DNA of 44,549 nucleotides, taken from contig DCFS01000096.1 of assembly GCA_002319875.1 (NCBI GenBank), forward strand, positions 1-44,549. The letters run 5' to 3'. Made by a program: the position numbers and the translations under genes. Position 1 is the first letter of the stretch. Every line of letters starts with the position of its first letter. Positions 42,845 to 44,549 of this stretch are shown here, piece by piece. The notes beneath the pieces were generated by a model, which was not told where the DNA came from, ran no database searches, and was given only the letters and a program-made list of their open reading frames with translations. The DNA comes from Treponema sp. UBA1798 (lineage in GTDB: Bacteria > Spirochaetota > Spirochaetia > Treponematales > Treponemataceae).

Positions 42845-43965
42845 GTATTACCCCGATTTTGAAAGTCTGACAGTGTATTACGTATAGCTGCTGCCATCTG
42901 CTCTTTGAAATGTTCTTCCGAAAATTTCCCTGCATACTGTGCTATCGTATTGAAGTCGAATTGATGCTGCCTTTCGATTTTTTCAAACCGGCAGATGGCA
43001 TTGCATACAGAATCCGTACTCTGTTCGTTGAAAAAAACACCTGTCGTACCATCGATGATAGTTTCAAGAGCACCGCCTTTGCCAAAAGCGATAACGGGTC
43101 TTCCGCAGGCCTGTGCCTCAACCGGTATAATTCCGAAATCTTCTTCCGCACAGAAAATAAGGGCTTTGCACCGCTGAAGATACGTTTTTACATCGGCGTC
43201 GCTGATTCTTCCGGTAAACGTAATATCAGTATTTTCTCCGGCCAGACGGCGGAGCTGCTTTTCTTCACTGCCGCTGCCGATCACTATCAGTTTTCGTTTC
43301 ATTTTCATACAGGCGGATATCGCAAGATCAACCCGTTTGTAGGGAACAAATCGTGAAAATACGACATAATAATCTTCAGAAGGCTTGCCGTCAGGTTCCA
43401 GCCGGCTGGTTGCCACCGGAGGATAGATAACTATCGCATCCCTGTTCCAGAATTTTTTTATACGCCGGGCAATATATCCGGAATTGGCAATAAGACAATC
43501 TATCCTCTGGCTTGAAACGTAATCCCACAGGCGGATGGAAGGAATCCACCTGTCCATGAAAAAACGGGTCAGTCTGCCGCTTCGCCGCCGGTAGTCAAAA
43601 AAAAGGTCCCATGCGTACCTCATCGGCGTATGGATATACGCAATATGCGGAACAGCCGGCGGTGTTATGACCCCTTTTGCACAACAGGAGGAACTGCTGA
43701 TTACGAGATCGTATTCTGAAAAATCAAATGCTTCGAAAGCACTCGGCATGAATTTAAGAAGCTTTGTATAGAGCCTGGTGCTACCGGGAATTTTCTGGAT
43801 AAACGACGTATGTATTTTTTCAGGAGGAAAATGTGATATCATTTTTCTCTTGTCATATACAAGCGTGTAAATATCCGCATCCGGATACATATCGAGAATA
43901 GATTCAACAACTCGTTCAGCTCCTCCGTAATTGACGAGCCAGTCGTGAACAATAGCCACTTTCAT
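42841..43965 (-). CDS. glycosyltransferase family 4 protein, WbaZ-like
   Basis: A 374-residue GT4 glycosyltransferase. The start MKVAIVHDWLVNYGGAERVVE and the segment IAYIHTPMRYAWDLFFDYRR resemble WbaZ-type mannosyl transferases. The donor domain has FSRFVPYKRVDLAISA, KLIVIGSGSEEKQLRRLA and the EX7E motif in CAEEDFGIIPVEAQACGRPVIAF. It follows the sulfatase-like gene by 14 bases, with AGGAT upstream of the ATG, and overlaps the next glycosyltransferase by 4 bases. Mannose as donor is a guess from similarity. Confidence 0.88.
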   Translation of the reverse strand: MKVAIVHDWLVNYGGAERVVESILDMYPDADIYTLVYDKRKMISHFPPEKIHTSFIQKIPGSTRLYTKLLKFMPSAFEAFDFSEYDLVISSSSCCAKGVITPPAVPHIAYIHTPMRYAWDLFFDYRRRSGRLTRFFMDRWIPSIRLWDYVSSQRIDCLIANSGYIARRIKKFWNRDAIVIYPPVATSRLEPDGKPSEDYYVVFSRFVPYKRVDLAISACMKMKRKLIVIGSGSEEKQLRRLAGENTDITFTGRISDADVKTYLQRCKALIFCAEEDFGIIPVEAQACGRPVIAFGKGGALETIIDGTTGVFFNEQSTDSVCNAICRFEKIERQHQFDFNTIAQYAGKFSEEHFKEQMAAAIRNTLSDFQNRGNT

Positions 43966-43979
43966 AAGCGTTTATCCTG

Positions 43980-44549
43980 TCAGGGAATAAGTTTCAGCTT
44001 GCCTGGTTTAATCTGCTTCCAGTTGTTTTCTTCGAAAATATTATCGTGCACAGTATACCAGTCGCTACCGGCTATCGCAAGAGTATATTTGTTCTGCTGT
44101 GAGGGCAGCCAGTTTTTCGATGATGTAATGGTAACCAGGTTCTTTCGACCTTCCGATGTGATCTTTTTTCCGGTAAACGGATTAACCGGATTTGCAATAA
44201 TATCTTTTACTGCGAGCGTCGGGACGTCCGCATTTGTCATGAACGTATTATCTGTTTTTATGTCACCGGTTGCGTCAAAATCTTTGACCAGCAGATAAGG
44301 ATGACAGAATTCCCGCATGAACGGAAGTTTCTTTTCTTTAGCAAACTGCCCGGTCGGAACATCCCTTCCATGATCGCTTGCAATAATGATACGGGTATTG
44401 TCATAAACACCTTCTTTTTTAAGGTATGCAATCCACGTAGCAAGACGGTGAATGGCGGCTGCGTTGGCTGAGTAATGTTCGCTGTTAGCAAATGGCGTAT
44501 TCCCGCGATTGGTTACTTTACTGACAGGAATATAATCCGGTGCCTGACA
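43980..44549 (-). CDS. sulfatase/alkaline phosphatase superfamily protein, C-terminal part
   Basis: The reading frame is open from the window edge to a TGA at 43982-43980, giving the last 189 residues. Its start lies outside. The motif RIIIASDHGRDV, preceded by AIHRLATWIAYLKKEGVYDNT, matches the metal-binding Asp-His region of sulfatases and phosphoglycerol/phosphoethanolamine transferases (LTA synthase-like). The downstream ...TNADVPTLAVKDI also fits. Many such proteins add phospho-groups to surface glycans or lipids, which suits the glycan cluster. Catalytic Thr/Ser and membrane segments, if any, are not in view. A shorter reading from 44318 would miss the DHG motif. Confidence 0.75.
   Translation of the reverse strand, partial: CQAPDYIPVSKVTNRGNTPFANSEHYSANAAAIHRLATWIAYLKKEGVYDNTRIIIASDHGRDVPTGQFAKEKKLPFMREFCHPYLLVKDFDATGDIKTDNTFMTNADVPTLAVKDIIANPVNPFTGKKITSEGRKNLVTITSSKNWLPSQQNKYTLAIAGSDWYTVHDNIFEENNWKQIKPGKLKLIP

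Noticed and set aside
1..44549. tRNA, rRNA, CRISPR array, insertion sequence or replication origin
   Set aside because: No cloverleaf-like segments, regularly spaced repeats, transposase motifs or DnaA-box clusters were seen on either strand.

Overview
The window reads as a spirochaete chromosome, most likely Treponema or a close relative. The strongest evidence is gene order. There is a long flagellar export and motor cluster (flbD-motA-motB-fliL-fliM-fliY-fliO-fliP-fliQ-fliR-flhB-flhA-flhF-flhG-x-fliA-fapA-x-x). There is also a short V-type ATPase operon (E, DUF2764, A, B, D, I, K), an arrangement known from treponemes. Genes are densely packed with 1 to 20 base overlaps and many GTG/TTG starts. 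I see no tRNA, rRNA, insertion sequence, phage gene or CRISPR array.

Layout. 1-4103 (minus): an operon of an acidic coiled-coil protein, an unrecognised protein and two adjacent DUF115/Maf-type proteins, the second cut by the window edge. 4245-5307 (plus): a DivIC/FtsB-like protein and a Sua5/YrdC protein. 5328-6727 (minus): smpB followed by a secreted protein. 6802-8701 (plus): signal peptidase I and hemW. 8649-10734 (minus): a two-component system. 10735-11058: the longest non-coding stretch, with a strong stem-loop and a direct repeat. 11059-28110 (plus): the flagellar operon, with galM (28134-29195) behind it. 29326-38783 (plus): V-ATPase operon running into ispG and a secreted TPR-like protein. 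38784-44549 (minus): an envelope polysaccharide cluster with a sulfatase-like protein (partial), two GT4 glycosyltransferases, a WbaP-type sugar-phosphate transferase and an Omp85-like outer-membrane barrel with one POTRA-like domain.

How the genes work together. The flagellar block encodes stator (MotA/MotB/FliL), switch (FliM/FliY), export gate (FliO/P/Q/R, FlhB, FlhA), placement GTPase pair (FlhF/FlhG), sigma-28 (FliA), FapA and three little-known proteins, including a SwrB-like one. The leftmost operon may act in flagellin or surface glycosylation through its DUF115 proteins. The V-ATPase lacks recognisable C, F and G subunits, and its K ring keeps a plausible sodium site. The last cluster looks like assembly of an undecaprenyl-linked glycan coupled to an outer-membrane protein.

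The best leads are: back-to-back smpB and lepB promoters placed so close to the start codons that both mRNAs may be leaderless; a LepB whose catalytic lysine position is arginine; an 18-pair stem-loop ahead of the flagellar operon; 10-base inverted repeats in two other promoter regions; and the Omp85-like protein translationally coupled to the sugar transferase. All calls come from reading the sequence; no search or folding program was run.
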